NCBI RefSeq assembly: GCF_001642995.1
Contig: NZ_LOHS01000196.1
Span: forward strand, 1 to 64,000
DNA: 64,000 bases
Reading direction: 5' to 3'
DNA from: Streptomyces jeddahensis
Lineage (GTDB): Bacteria > Actinomycetota > Actinomycetes > Streptomycetales > Streptomycetaceae
In this document: in pieces, positions 1 through 7,234 of the stretch
Numbering within the stretch: position 1 is the stretch's first letter
Layout of the letters: each line of letters begins with the position of its first letter
Translations under genes and position numbers: made by a program
Notes under the pieces: model-generated
What the model was told of the DNA's origin: nothing
Database searches by the model: none
The model's input: the letters and a program-made list of their open reading frames with translations, nothing else

Positions 1-10
1 TACGTCGTGG

Positions 11-54
11 GTTGTGCCCACCCGTTCCGCCCTGCGGAACGATTGCCCACAACG
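11..54 (+). repeat. Dispersed palindromic repeat, copy A
   Basis: The core GTTCCGC-CCT-GCGGAAC is a perfect inverted repeat inside outer arms TTGTG and CACAA. The same 45-50 bp element recurs at 2784, 2947, 30409 and 30552. The left flank TACGTCGTGGG is nearly the same as the left flank of the copy at 2947, so this is probably the right half of a composite cut by the window edge. Confidence 0.75.
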
Positions 55-195
55 GTAGCGGCAGCGCTGCCCACCCGCCCTCCGGCCGAAGGGGACGTGG
101 CGGGATGTGCGCCCGCAGCGGCTGGCGCAAAGTGTGGGCCAACCCGACGACGTACGGCTCGGCGCCAGACCGAGGACGTACATCCCGGCGCGGCC

Positions 196-305
196 CCGCC
201 CCACCCACCGGCAGGTGGCGAACCGGAGCGGACCCGCAGACGCGCACGACCCGCCCCACCCACCGGCAGGTGGCGCACCAGAGCGCACCCGCACGGGCGC
301 AGCAT
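196..305. repeat. Two tandem ~55-bp repeats
   Basis: A block of about 25 bp containing the hairpin CCACC-GGCA-GGTGG occurs at 196-220 and again at 251-275, an exact 55-bp period, with recognisably similar sequence after each. They sit about 150 bp upstream of nasA, in non-coding DNA. Function is unknown. Confidence 0.75.
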
Positions 306-367
306 CAGTCCCGGGCGGAGCCCGCGGGGGTACCTCACGTCGCCCCGCACCCCACCGGGAGGTCCCC

Positions 368-405
368 GTACCGGCTGCGTAACGGGCCACACCGCAGCAC
401 GTAAC
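368..405 (+). promoter_or_regulatory. GlnR-like phased array upstream of nasA
   Basis: Four pentamers lie exactly 11 bp apart: GTACC (368), GTAAC (379), CACCG (390), GTAAC (401). The known Streptomyces GlnR box is gTnAC-n6-GaAAC repeated with the same phase. The last GTAAC begins 27 nt before the nasA ATG. An array with the same geometry and the same distance to ATG precedes the nirB operon (9028-9065), as expected for co-regulated nitrogen genes. Binding by GlnR is inferred. Confidence 0.6.
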
Positions 406-427
406 ACGCCCGACGCACGCTGGCAGC

Positions 428-2761
428 ATGCACTCTGCCCCCGCGACGCCGACCCCACCGCCGACGGCGCCCCTCACGCCGACCCTGACACCGACACACT
501 GCCCCTACTGCTCCCTGCAGTGCGGCATGAACCTGTCGGCGAACGAGGGCGGCGGCGTGGACGTGGTGGAGCGCACGGAGTTCCCCGTCAACCGGGGAGC
601 GCTGTGCGGCAAGGGCCGCACAGCGCCCGCCCTGCTCTCCTCCCGAGTGCGCCTGACCGAGCCGCTGGTCCGTCGCCCTGCCACCGGCGAGCTCGAACCG
701 GCCACTTGGGAGGAGGCCCTCGACCGTATCGCCGAGGGCCTGTCCCGCACGCGCACGGAGCATGGCCCGGACGCGTGCGGGGTCTTCGGCGGCGGCGGGC
801 TGACGAACGAGAAGGCGTACGCGCTCGGGAAGTTCGCCCGGGTCGTGATGGGCACGTCGCAGATCGACTACAACGGCCGGTTCTGCATGTCGTCGGCGGC
901 GGCCGCGCACAACAAGGCGTTCGGCCTGGACCGGGGGCTGCCGTTCCCGCTCGAGGACATTCCGCGGACCGGCTGTGTGATCCTGGTCGGTTCGAATCTT
1001 GCGGAAACGATGCCGCCGGCGCTGCGCTATCTGACGGAGCTGAAGGAGAACGGCGGCAAGCTGATCGTCATCGACCCGCGGCGCACGCGCACCGCCGAGC
1101 AGGCGGATCTGTATCTGGCGCCGCGCCCTGGCACGGACCTGGCACTGGCGCTGGGGATGCTGCACCTGGTGGTGGCGGAGGGCCGGACGGACGAGGCGTT
1201 CATCCAGGAGCGTACGACCGGCTGGGAGGACGCACGGGCGGCGGCGATGGCGCACTGGCCGGAGTACGTGGAACGGATCACGGGGGTGTCCGTTCCCGAA
1301 CTCCGCGAGGCCGTGCGGATGTTCTGCGACGCGGAGTCGTCGATGGTGCTCACCGCGCGCGGACCGGAGCAGCAGTCGAAGGGCACCGACACGGTGGGCG
1401 CGTGGATCAACCTGTGCCTCGCCACGGGCCGCGCGGGCCGCCCGCTGTCGGGCTACGGCTGTCTGACGGGCCAGGGCAACGGCCAGGGCGGGCGCGAACA
1501 CGGCCAGAAGGCGGACCAGTTGCCGGGCTACCGGAAGCTGGACGACCCCGAGGCGCGACGCCATGTCGCCGAGGTGTGGGGCGTCGACCCGGACAGCCTG
1601 CCGGGCCCGGGCCGCAGCGCGTACGAACTGCTCGACGCGCTGGGGCGCGACGTGCGGGCGCTGCTGCTGATGGGCTCCAACCCCGTGGTGTCGGCGCCGC
1701 GGGCCGCCCACATCGAGGAGCGGCTGCGCTCCCTGGACTTCCTCGCCGTCGCGGACGTGGTCCTGTCGGAGACGGCGGCGCTGGCGGACGTCGTGCTGCC
1801 GGTGACGCAGTGGGCCGAGGAGACGGGCACGATGACGAACCTGGAGGGGCGGGTCCTGCTGCGCCGCCAGGCGCTGACCCCGCCGCCCGGTGTCCGCTCC
1901 GACCTGGTCGTCCTGAACGAACTGGCCTCGCGGCTGGGCGTGGAGAAGGGCTTCCCCACAGACCCGGAGGAGGTCTTCGACGAACTGCGCCGGGCGTCGG
2001 CGGGCGGTCCCGCGGACTACTCGGGCATCGACTACGGGCGGCTGGCGCGGGAGCAGGGCGTGTTCTGGCCCTGCCCGGCGACCGGCGGGCCGCTGGAGGA
2101 CAGCGAGGACGCCGCGTTCGACGTACTGCCGGACGACCCGGCGGGCGACGCCGGAAGTCCGCGGGATGCCGGTGCTCCGGGGGACGCCGCGAGCCCGCAG
2201 GATGCCGGTGCTCCCAGGGACGCCGCGATTCCGCGCGACACCGGTGCTCGCGGAGAGGCCGCGAGTGCGCCGGGCTCCGTCTCCCACCCCGGGACCCCGC
2301 GCCTCTTCCTGGACCGTTTCGCGACCCCGGACGGGCGGGCCCGGTTCGTGCCGGTCACGCACCGGCCGCTCGCGGAGGAGCCGGACGCCGAGTACCCGGT
2401 GCTGCTGACGACCGGGCGGGTCGTGTCCCAGTACCAGTCGGGCGCCCAGACCCGCCGCGTGGACGAGCTCAACTCGGCCGCGCCCGGGCCGTTCGTGGAG
2501 ATGCATCCGCGGCTGGCCGAGCGGCTGGGGGCCGCGGAGGGGGACGCGGTTGCCGTGGTGTCCCGGCGCGGGAAGGCCGTCGCGCCCGCGCGCATCACCA
2601 CCGCGATCCGGCCCGACACCGTCTTCATGCCGTTCCACTGGGCGGGCGAGGGGCGGGCCAACACCCTGACGAATCCGGCGCTCGATCCGACGTCGCGGAT
2701 GCCGGAGTTCAAGGCGTGCGCGGTACGCCTCGAATTGGCGGCCACCCCGACGACGGCCTAG
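428..2761 (+). CDS. nasA: Assimilatory nitrate reductase, catalytic subunit
   Basis: This 777-aa molybdopterin oxidoreductase should reduce nitrate to nitrite in the cytoplasm, feeding the nirBD nitrite reductase encoded at 9-13 kb. The N-terminal [4Fe-4S] ligands are C25, C28, C32 and C60 (CPYCSLQC, then RGALC). The Mo-bis-MGD fold follows, and a C-terminal dinucleotide-binding domain (TTGRVVSQYQSGAQTRR, AGEGRANTLTNP) completes the usual order. No signal peptide is present, in keeping with the assimilatory rather than the periplasmic or membrane enzyme. Residues about 575-615 are a low-complexity linker of three 12-aa repeats just before the dinucleotide domain. The ATG at 428 follows the phased GlnR-like array by 27 nt and has no strong ribosome binding site, so the message may have a very short leader. 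Confidence 0.93.
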   Translation: MHSAPATPTPPPTAPLTPTLTPTHCPYCSLQCGMNLSANEGGGVDVVERTEFPVNRGALCGKGRTAPALLSSRVRLTEPLVRRPATGELEPATWEEALDRIAEGLSRTRTEHGPDACGVFGGGGLTNEKAYALGKFARVVMGTSQIDYNGRFCMSSAAAAHNKAFGLDRGLPFPLEDIPRTGCVILVGSNLAETMPPALRYLTELKENGGKLIVIDPRRTRTAEQADLYLAPRPGTDLALALGMLHLVVAEGRTDEAFIQERTTGWEDARAAAMAHWPEYVERITGVSVPELREAVRMFCDAESSMVLTARGPEQQSKGTDTVGAWINLCLATGRAGRPLSGYGCLTGQGNGQGGREHGQKADQLPGYRKLDDPEARRHVAEVWGVDPDSLPGPGRSAYELLDALGRDVRALLLMGSNPVVSAPRAAHIEERLRSLDFLAVADVVLSETAALADVVLPVTQWAEETGTMTNLEGRVLLRRQALTPPPGVRSDLVVLNELASRLGVEKGFPTDPEEVFDELRRASAGGPADYSGIDYGRLAREQGVFWPCPATGGPLEDSEDAAFDVLPDDPAGDAGSPRDAGAPGDAASPQDAGAPRDAAIPRDTGARGEAASAPGSVSHPGTPRLFLDRFATPDGRARFVPVTHRPLAEEPDAEYPVLLTTGRVVSQYQSGAQTRRVDELNSAAPGPFVEMHPRLAERLGAAEGDAVAVVSRRGKAVAPARITTAIRPDTVFMPFHWAGEGRANTLTNPALDPTSRMPEFKACAVRLELAATPTTA
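2153..2270 (+). repeat. Three 36-bp in-frame repeats inside nasA
   Basis: The block GATGCCGGTGCT recurs at 2165 and 2201, and as GACACCGGTGCT at 2237, an exact 36-bp period. Each unit encodes a 12-aa Pro/Asp/Ala/Gly-rich segment (DAGAPxDAAxPx). It forms a flexible linker before the C-terminal domain of the nitrate reductase. Confidence 0.85.
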
Positions 2762-2783
2762 CGGCCGCCGCCACAGACCGCCG

Positions 2784-2832
2784 CCGCTGTGGGCAATCGT
2801 GCCGCTAGGGGCGGCACGGGTGGGCACAGCGG
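2784..2832 (-). repeat. Dispersed palindromic repeat, copy B (inverted)
   Basis: This is the element in reverse orientation: CTGTGGGCAATC, then core GTGCCGC-TAGGG-GCGGCAC, then GGGTGGGCACAG. Both arms differ from the other copies by the same paired change (GTTCCGC to GTGCCGC, GCGGAAC to GCGGCAC), a compensatory substitution that keeps the stem. Confidence 0.8.
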
Positions 2833-2946
2833 CACCCCGCGACGTCGGGTGACGCCCCTTACTCCCGGGCCACCCAGTCGTCGGGTGCCCAGGGACACTG
2901 CGGTACGGCGTCACCGTGGAAACCCCAGGGCACCGTACGACGTGGG

Positions 2947-2990
2947 CTGTGCCCACCCGTTCCGCCCTGCGGAACGCCTGCCCACAGCGG
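2947..2990 (+). repeat. Dispersed palindromic repeat, copy C
   Basis: Forward copy CTGTGCCCACCC-GTTCCGC-CCT-GCGGAAC-GCCTGCCCACAG. Together with copy B it forms an inverted pair spanning 207 bp. A pair with the same layout lies at 30409-30599. Confidence 0.8.
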
Positions 2991-3004
2991 TGAGGTGCGG
3001 CCAC

Positions 3005-3040
3005 GCGCGTTCCGCCCCGCGGAGCGCCTTCCCACAGCGG
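3005..3040 (+). repeat. Degenerate palindromic repeat, copy D
   Basis: A partial copy (GTTCCGCCCCGCGGAGCGCC, then TTCCCACAGCGG) lies directly after copy C. The sequence GCGGTGAG(G)TGCGGCCACGCGC is also duplicated, at 2987 and 3037, suggesting local tandem duplication. Confidence 0.55.
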
Positions 3041-3072
3041 TGAGTGCGGCCACGCGCACGCGTCGCCGTGGC

Positions 3073-3480
3073 TCAGGAAGCCGTCCAGGCGCCGCCCTCG
3101 ATCGGCTTGCCGTTCGCTCGTAGGTCCGCTGCGACCGCCGGCGCCGCCACGTACACCCAGGCCCGCACCACCCTGCCGTCGCCGCACGTCACGGGGCGGG
3201 CCACGCGCTCGTAGAGGTTGGCGGGGTCGCCCGGGGCGTAGCCCTCCAACCGGTCGAGTCCGGCCAGCAGTCGGTCGTAGGCGTCGGGCGCCGCGGTCAC
3301 CAGCTCCCCGTACACGACGCCCTCGTCCTCCTCGACGGCGTACGGATAGCCGGGCCCCTCGTACAACACCGCGCCCGCCAGCCGGGCGGCCTCCTCGGCG
3401 ACCGTCCGCCCGCGCAGGAAAAGGTCGTGGTTGCACTCGCCGGGCCGCAGCGTCCCGTAGACGAAGAACGGCAGGCGCAT
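3073..3480 (-). CDS. Gamma-glutamylcyclotransferase-like (GGCT/AIG2 fold) protein
   Basis: A 135-aa cytoplasmic protein with the GGCT-fold signature FVYGTLRPGECNH at its N-terminus and the later acidic segment YAVEEDEGVVYGELV. This family cyclises gamma-glutamyl amines or peptides; the substrate cannot be told from sequence. The ATG at 3480-3478 overlaps the stop of cutA (TGATG), so the two are probably translated together. A longer frame reading upstream of this ATG runs through cutA and was rejected. It converges on nasA. Confidence 0.82.
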   Translation of the reverse strand: MRLPFFVYGTLRPGECNHDLFLRGRTVAEEAARLAGAVLYEGPGYPYAVEEDEGVVYGELVTAAPDAYDRLLAGLDRLEGYAPGDPANLYERVARPVTCGDGRVVRAWVYVAAPAVAADLRANGKPIEGGAWTAS

Positions 3481-3869
3481 CACGCCCCGGACTCCCCCGT
3501 CTTTCCGGCCCTCCCGGTCTCCGCCGCTTCGCCAGACCCAACGCTGTCGCGTGTCTCCCGCGTCACCCACTCCAGGTACGCCGCGCTGCCGCGCGCCACC
3601 GGCGTGGCGATGATCTCCGGCACGTCGTAGTCGTGCGCCTCGGTGAGCCAGGACTCCAGCGCCTCGTACCGGTCAGCCGTCGTCTTGAACAGGACCTGCC
3701 ACTCGTCCGCGGTCTCGACGGTGCCCTCCCAGCGGTAGACGGAGGTGACGGGGGCCGGGATCTGGGCGCAGGCCGCGAGCCTCGCCTCCACCGCTCCGCG
3801 GGCGAGCCGCCGCGCCTTCTCCTCGTCGTCCGTCGTGGTCAGCACGGTCAGCCACTCGGCCGTGGTCAT
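3480..3869 (-). CDS. cutA: CutA divalent-cation tolerance protein
   Basis: A 129-aa CutA1-family protein, normally a cytoplasmic trimer with a ferredoxin-like fold linked to divalent-metal tolerance. Family features are visible: TTDDEEKARRLARGAVEARL, the conserved AACAQI, VTSVYRWEG and EWQVLFKTT, and VPEIIATPV. The C-terminal 20 residues (Gly/Ala/Glu/Thr) are an extra tail. The ATG at 3869 is where homology begins; upstream extensions run into promoter DNA. It overlaps the following cyclotransferase gene by 1 nt. Confidence 0.9.
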   Translation of the reverse strand: MTTAEWLTVLTTTDDEEKARRLARGAVEARLAACAQIPAPVTSVYRWEGTVETADEWQVLFKTTADRYEALESWLTEAHDYDVPEIIATPVARGSAAYLEWVTRETRDSVGSGEAAETGRAGKTGESGA

Positions 3870-4204
3870 GTACGGGTTCCCTTCGCAAGCCGATCCGGTC
3901 CGACGAACCCATCGAACCCGTCCGCCGGAATCGCCGGTCCAGTCCGACGGGACCGCAGATCCGGTCCACGAACCGATTGTCGCCCCCCGCCTGCGTCGCC
4001 TGCGCGCCCTCCTCGCGCCTTGCCTGTCTGCACTCCTCCCCCCACCCGCGCACCACAGCTCCACGACAGCGGCACAAGATCGCTATGGACATGACATGTC
4101 ATGAGCTCGTAAACCTGAGCGAACGTCAGCGCGCTTACCGCGCAGGCCAGCCCCCACCGTCCCCAGCCCCCCGGCCAGACGCCGGGCCCCAGCCGAGGAG
4201 ATCG
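3870..4204. other. Divergent promoter region, cutA / M4 protease
   Basis: The 335-bp region between the divergent genes contains no convincing ORF. It holds repeated GATCCGGTCC words (about 3891 and 3957) near cutA and one perfect 14-bp palindrome (4090-4103) about 100 bp before the protease start. Confidence 0.5.
4090..4103. promoter_or_regulatory. Perfect 14-bp palindrome upstream of protease gene
   Basis: CATGACATGTCATG is a perfect palindrome in the noncoding region between cutA and the secreted protease. It could be an operator; no local regulator gene points to a specific protein. Confidence 0.4.
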
Positions 4205-5920
4205 ATGAGACGCCCGACGACTGCGAAGCGTTCGACCCCACCGGCCCCGACGACCTCGACCTCGCCGGACCCGAGCACCCCAGCGCCCCTGACAACCTCG
4301 CATCGCAGCGCCGCGGGCATCGCCGTGGCGGCCACCGCCTTCCTGGCCGGCGCCCTCACCCCCACCGCGGCTGCGGCCGACCAGCCGCTGCCCAGCCGGG
4401 CCGACGCGATCCGCCACGCGCAGACCGCGATCGCCTCGCTCGCCGGACGACTCGGCATCACCGACGCGCAGTCGACCACTGTGCGCGACGTCGTCGTCGA
4501 CGCGGACGGCAGCCAGCACGTCCGCTACGACCGCACGTACCGTCAGCTGCCCGTCCTCGGCGGCGACTTCGTCGTCCACTTGACGCCCGACGGCGGCTAC
4601 CGCGGCGCCGACCGGGCCGTGCGCGGCGACATCGCCGTGCCGACCGTCAAGCCCTCGCTCTCCGCGCCGAAGGCCGCGGACCTGGCCGCGGCGGCCCTGC
4701 GCGCGGTGAACCTCGGCGAGACGCTGCGCAAGATCGTCGTCACGCCCCAGCTCGTCGTCGACGCGCTGCACGGCGAGCCCAAGCTCGCCTGGCGCACCGA
4801 GGCCACCGGGCAGGACTCGCTCGGCAACCCGGTCGCCCGCGTCGTCCTCACCGACGCCCGCACCGGCCGGCAGATCGACGCCTGGGACACCATCGAGACG
4901 GCGACCGGCGACGGCCAGTCGCTCTACAGCGGGACGGTGCCGCTGCAGACGACCCAGTCCGGCTCGTCGTACCAGCTCAAGGACGCCACGCGCGGCGGCA
5001 CCTACACCGGCGACGCGCAGAACAAGACGGACACCTGCCTCCTCGTCCTCTGCGTGGAGCGGGCGCCCGCGGCGGTCTTCACCGATGCCGACAACCACTG
5101 GGGGAACGGGGCCGCTTCGGACCGCGCTTCCGCGGCGGTCGACGCGCAGTACGGCACGGACACGACCTGGGACTACTACGAGAACGTGCACGGGCGCAGC
5201 GGCATCGCCGGCGACGGCAAGGGGTCGTACAACCGTGTGCACTACGGGACCGACTACAACAACGCCTTCTGGGACGACAAGTGCTTCTGCATGACGTACG
5301 GCGACGGTGACGGGACGACGTTCGGACCGCTCGTGTCCCTGGACGTGGCCGGGCACGAGATGTCCCACGGCGTCACGTCCAAGACCGCGGGACTCACGTA
5401 CTCGCGTGAGCCCGGGGGCCTGAACGAGGCGACGTCCGACATCTTCGGCACGCTGGTGGAGTTCTACGCGGCCAACCCCGCCGACCCCGGCGACTGGCTC
5501 ATCGGCGAGAAGATCGTGAAGCCGGGCTTCGGCAGGTCGGCCCTGCGTTACATGGACCAGCCGTCCAGGGACGGCAAGTCCGCGGATTGCTGGAGCTCGT
5601 CGGTCGGCAGCCTCGATGTGCACTACTCGTCGGGCGTCGCGAACCACTTCGCGTATCTGCTGGCCGAAGGCAGCGGCCCGAAGACGATCGGCGGGGTGCA
5701 GCACAACGGCACCACGTGCAACGGCGCGACGGTGAACGGCATCGGCAAGGACAAGCTGGGCAAGATCTGGTACCGGGCGCTGACCGTCTACATGACCTCG
5801 TCGACGGACTACGCGGGCGCCCGCACGGCGACGCTCAACGCGGCGAAGGACCTGTACGGCGCGGGGAGCGCGGAGTACGCCGCGGTGGGCGCTGCGTGGT
5901 CGGCGGTTTCGGTGGGCTGA
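4205..5920 (+). CDS. Secreted M4 (thermolysin-like) neutral metalloprotease
   Basis: A 571-aa zinc endopeptidase precursor. The zinc site and catalytic residues are visible in HEMSH (VAGHEMSHGVTS) and the downstream GGLNEATSDIFG, which supplies the third zinc ligand. A propeptide (about residues 60-205, FTP/PepSY-like) precedes the catalytic domain. The N-terminus is unusual: about 35 Thr/Ser/Pro-rich residues come before the hydrophobic signal segment AAGIAVAATAFLAGALTP and an AAAADQ cleavage region. The ATG at 4205 was chosen for the GAGGAG at 4195-4200; longer frames lack one. A 14-bp-stem terminator follows at 5961. Confidence 0.92.
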   Translation: MRRPTTAKRSTPPAPTTSTSPDPSTPAPLTTSHRSAAGIAVAATAFLAGALTPTAAAADQPLPSRADAIRHAQTAIASLAGRLGITDAQSTTVRDVVVDADGSQHVRYDRTYRQLPVLGGDFVVHLTPDGGYRGADRAVRGDIAVPTVKPSLSAPKAADLAAAALRAVNLGETLRKIVVTPQLVVDALHGEPKLAWRTEATGQDSLGNPVARVVLTDARTGRQIDAWDTIETATGDGQSLYSGTVPLQTTQSGSSYQLKDATRGGTYTGDAQNKTDTCLLVLCVERAPAAVFTDADNHWGNGAASDRASAAVDAQYGTDTTWDYYENVHGRSGIAGDGKGSYNRVHYGTDYNNAFWDDKCFCMTYGDGDGTTFGPLVSLDVAGHEMSHGVTSKTAGLTYSREPGGLNEATSDIFGTLVEFYAANPADPGDWLIGEKIVKPGFGRSALRYMDQPSRDGKSADCWSSSVGSLDVHYSSGVANHFAYLLAEGSGPKTIGGVQHNGTTCNGATVNGIGKDKLGKIWYRALTVYMTSSTDYAGARTATLNAAKDLYGAGSAEYAAVGAAWSAVSVG

Positions 5921-5960
5921 CCGGCCCGGCAAACGCCCCTGCCGACCCGGCGAGCGACCC

Positions 5961-5998
5961 GGCGGGGGACGGCCCGCGCACCCCGGCCGTCCCCCGCC
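5961..5998. terminator. Terminator hairpin after M4 protease
   Basis: A perfect 14-bp stem: GGCGGGGGACGGCC (5961-5974), a 10-nt loop, and its exact complement at 5985-5998. It lies 40 bp after the protease stop. No U-tract follows, as is usual in Streptomyces. Confidence 0.85.
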
Positions 5999-6052
5999 CC
6001 CCACACTCCCGTGCGCCTCGCCCGCCTGGCCTCGTACACGTCCGCCGTTGTG

Positions 6053-6181
6053 ATGAACTCGCAGACATCGCCGCCGGTACGGCGGATCGACGACACGCAC
6101 TTCACGGTCGGCGAGAAGCTCGAGAAGCCAATGAAAGGGCTGACGGGCCTGTACCCCTCCGTGCCGTGGGAGGCGCTCTGA
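6053..6181 (+). CDS. Possible 42-aa small protein
   Basis: A short ORF starting MNSQTSPPVRRIDDTHF and ending YPSVPWEAL. Roughly 90 percent of third codon positions are G or C and the composition is mixed (acidic, basic, aromatic), unlike the Arg/Pro/Ala-rich noise frames nearby. There is no clear ribosome binding site, and an in-frame GTG at 6011 would lengthen it by 14 residues. I do not recognise the family. It could be a genuine small protein or the tail of a lost gene. Confidence 0.3.
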   Translation: MNSQTSPPVRRIDDTHFTVGEKLEKPMKGLTGLYPSVPWEAL

Positions 6182-6314
6182 CGCGCCGGACGGCGCGGGT
6201 CCGTCACCCGTTCACCGTCTCGCCGCGCCCTTTGGGGTTCCTTTTCGCCGACACGCCGGTGACCTGCTGGAACGTTCGCTCCTGAGTGTCCGGAGAGCGC
6301 CTGCCGCGCGGTTT

Positions 6315-6329
6315 CTGATGTGTCATCAG
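6315..6329. promoter_or_regulatory. 15-bp palindrome upstream of surface protein gene
   Basis: CTGATG-TGT-CATCAG is a perfect 6-3-6 inverted repeat about 110 bp before the surface-protein start. It is a candidate operator or promoter element for the surface protein and possibly the sortase gene. Confidence 0.4.
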
Positions 6330-6436
6330 CAGGCGTGTGCCGCCGGGTGCCACTTACCTCGGAAGGGCAGGGACGCGACCGACTCGGCGGCACATGGGGA
6401 TGCCGCGGGCCGCGCCCTCTCGGAGGTGCAAGCACC

Positions 6437-6955
6437 ATGCGCAGACGCCGCCTGCTGACCGGTACCGTGCTCGCCGCCGCCGCGGCGGGCCTGTCGGTCG
6501 CCCCTGCCCACGCGAGCGACGCGAACGCCCTGGACCTGTATCCGTCCACCACGGCACCGGGCGCAACGGTGTCGGCGAACACCAAGGCCTGCGGGGCCGG
6601 GGAGACGGCGACGGGGGACGCGAGCGCGGTGGGTGCGGGCATGTTCACGCTGGCGCCGAGCGCGCACGAGGGGGAGGCGATCGGCCAGTTCAAGGTGCCG
6701 GCGTCCGCGCAGCCGGGCACGTACGAGATCGTCGCGAAGTGTTTCCGCGGAGACAAGCAGGTGGCGGGCGATCTGAAGGTCATCCTGGCCGTGGCCGGGG
6801 AGCAGGCCCAGCCCAAAGGACGTGTAGAGACGGGGGTCGGCGGCGCGCTCGGCCCCGACCCCGTGCAGACCGCGGCGGGTGTGGCGGCGCTGGCCGTGGC
6901 CGCCGCGGGCGGTACCTGGCTCCTGCATCGCCGGGCGAGAGGCGACAGGATCTGA
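6437..6955 (+). CDS. Cell-surface protein with signal peptide and C-terminal membrane anchor
   Basis: A 172-aa exported protein. The first 28 residues are a signal peptide (MRRRRLLTGTVLAAAAAGLSV, cleavage near AHAS). The middle looks like a small beta-sandwich with two cysteines (KACGAG and AKCFRG) that could form a disulfide. Residues about 142-165 form a transmembrane helix (TAAGVAALAVAAAGGTWLL) followed by HRRARGDRI, the architecture of sortase-associated surface proteins. No LPXTG or LAXTG motif precedes the helix. A class F sortase gene lies 280 bp downstream. The ATG at 6437 gives a proper signal peptide; earlier starts do not. Confidence 0.72.
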   Translation: MRRRRLLTGTVLAAAAAGLSVAPAHASDANALDLYPSTTAPGATVSANTKACGAGETATGDASAVGAGMFTLAPSAHEGEAIGQFKVPASAQPGTYEIVAKCFRGDKQVAGDLKVILAVAGEQAQPKGRVETGVGGALGPDPVQTAAGVAALAVAAAGGTWLLHRRARGDRI

Positions 6956-6993
6956 CGGACGCCCTCCGCTGTCCGCCGGTACCGCTACCCCGC

Positions 6994-7032
6994 CCCCTCC
7001 GGGCCCGTAGCCCCTCGCGGCGCCCGGAGGGG
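6994..7032. terminator. Terminator hairpin after surface protein gene
   Basis: An 11-bp perfect stem, CCCCTCCGGGC (6994-7004) with GCCCGGAGGGG (7022-7032), lies 40 bp after the stop, suggesting that the sortase gene has its own promoter. Confidence 0.7.
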
Positions 7033-7234
7033 ACGCGGAAGCCCAGCATCCGGCCGCCCGGCATCCGGCCGGGCGCCGGGCGGCCACCCCGAAAGGCGGC
7101 CACCGCGAGCCGCGACCGGCAACCGCAAGCCGCGACCGCCCACCACCAGCGACCATCAGCCACCAGCGCCTATCAACCAGCAGCAACCATCAGCCATCGG
7201 ATCAGCCAACCGGACGAGCCACCCGGAGGTGCCC

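Larger units (their letters stand above)
1..427. other. Upstream region of nasA
   Basis: No convincing gene lies here. The region holds one copy of a dispersed palindromic repeat (11-54), two tandem copies of a roughly 55-bp unit (196-305), and a phased GTAAC-type array (368-405) just before nasA. Open frames that cross it are G/C-rich and lack ribosome binding sites or recognisable protein features, so I treat them as chance. Confidence 0.6.
2762..3072. other. Convergent intergenic region with paired palindromic repeats
   Basis: This 311-bp gap between nasA and the converging cyclotransferase gene holds no credible gene. It contains two inverted copies of the dispersed palindrome (2784-2832 and 2947-2990) and a partial third (3005-3040). 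The hairpins may also act as a two-way terminator. Confidence 0.65.
5921..6436. other. Intergenic region with terminator, small ORF and palindrome
   Basis: The 516-bp region contains the protease terminator (5961-5998), a 42-codon ORF with coding-like composition (6053-6181), and a 15-bp palindrome (6315-6329) upstream of the surface-protein gene. Nothing else was recognised. Confidence 0.5.

Noticed and set aside
2153..2270. Regular 36-bp repeats that might suggest a CRISPR array
   Set aside because: The units are contiguous with no spacers, stay in frame with nasA and encode a 12-aa linker.
335..3541. A 1068-codon open frame on the minus strand, and a 933-codon plus-strand frame, overlapping nasA
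   Set aside because: Long antisense and alternative frames are expected in DNA this rich in G+C. The proteins are Arg/Gly/Pro-rich with no motif, while the nasA frame has clear catalytic motifs.
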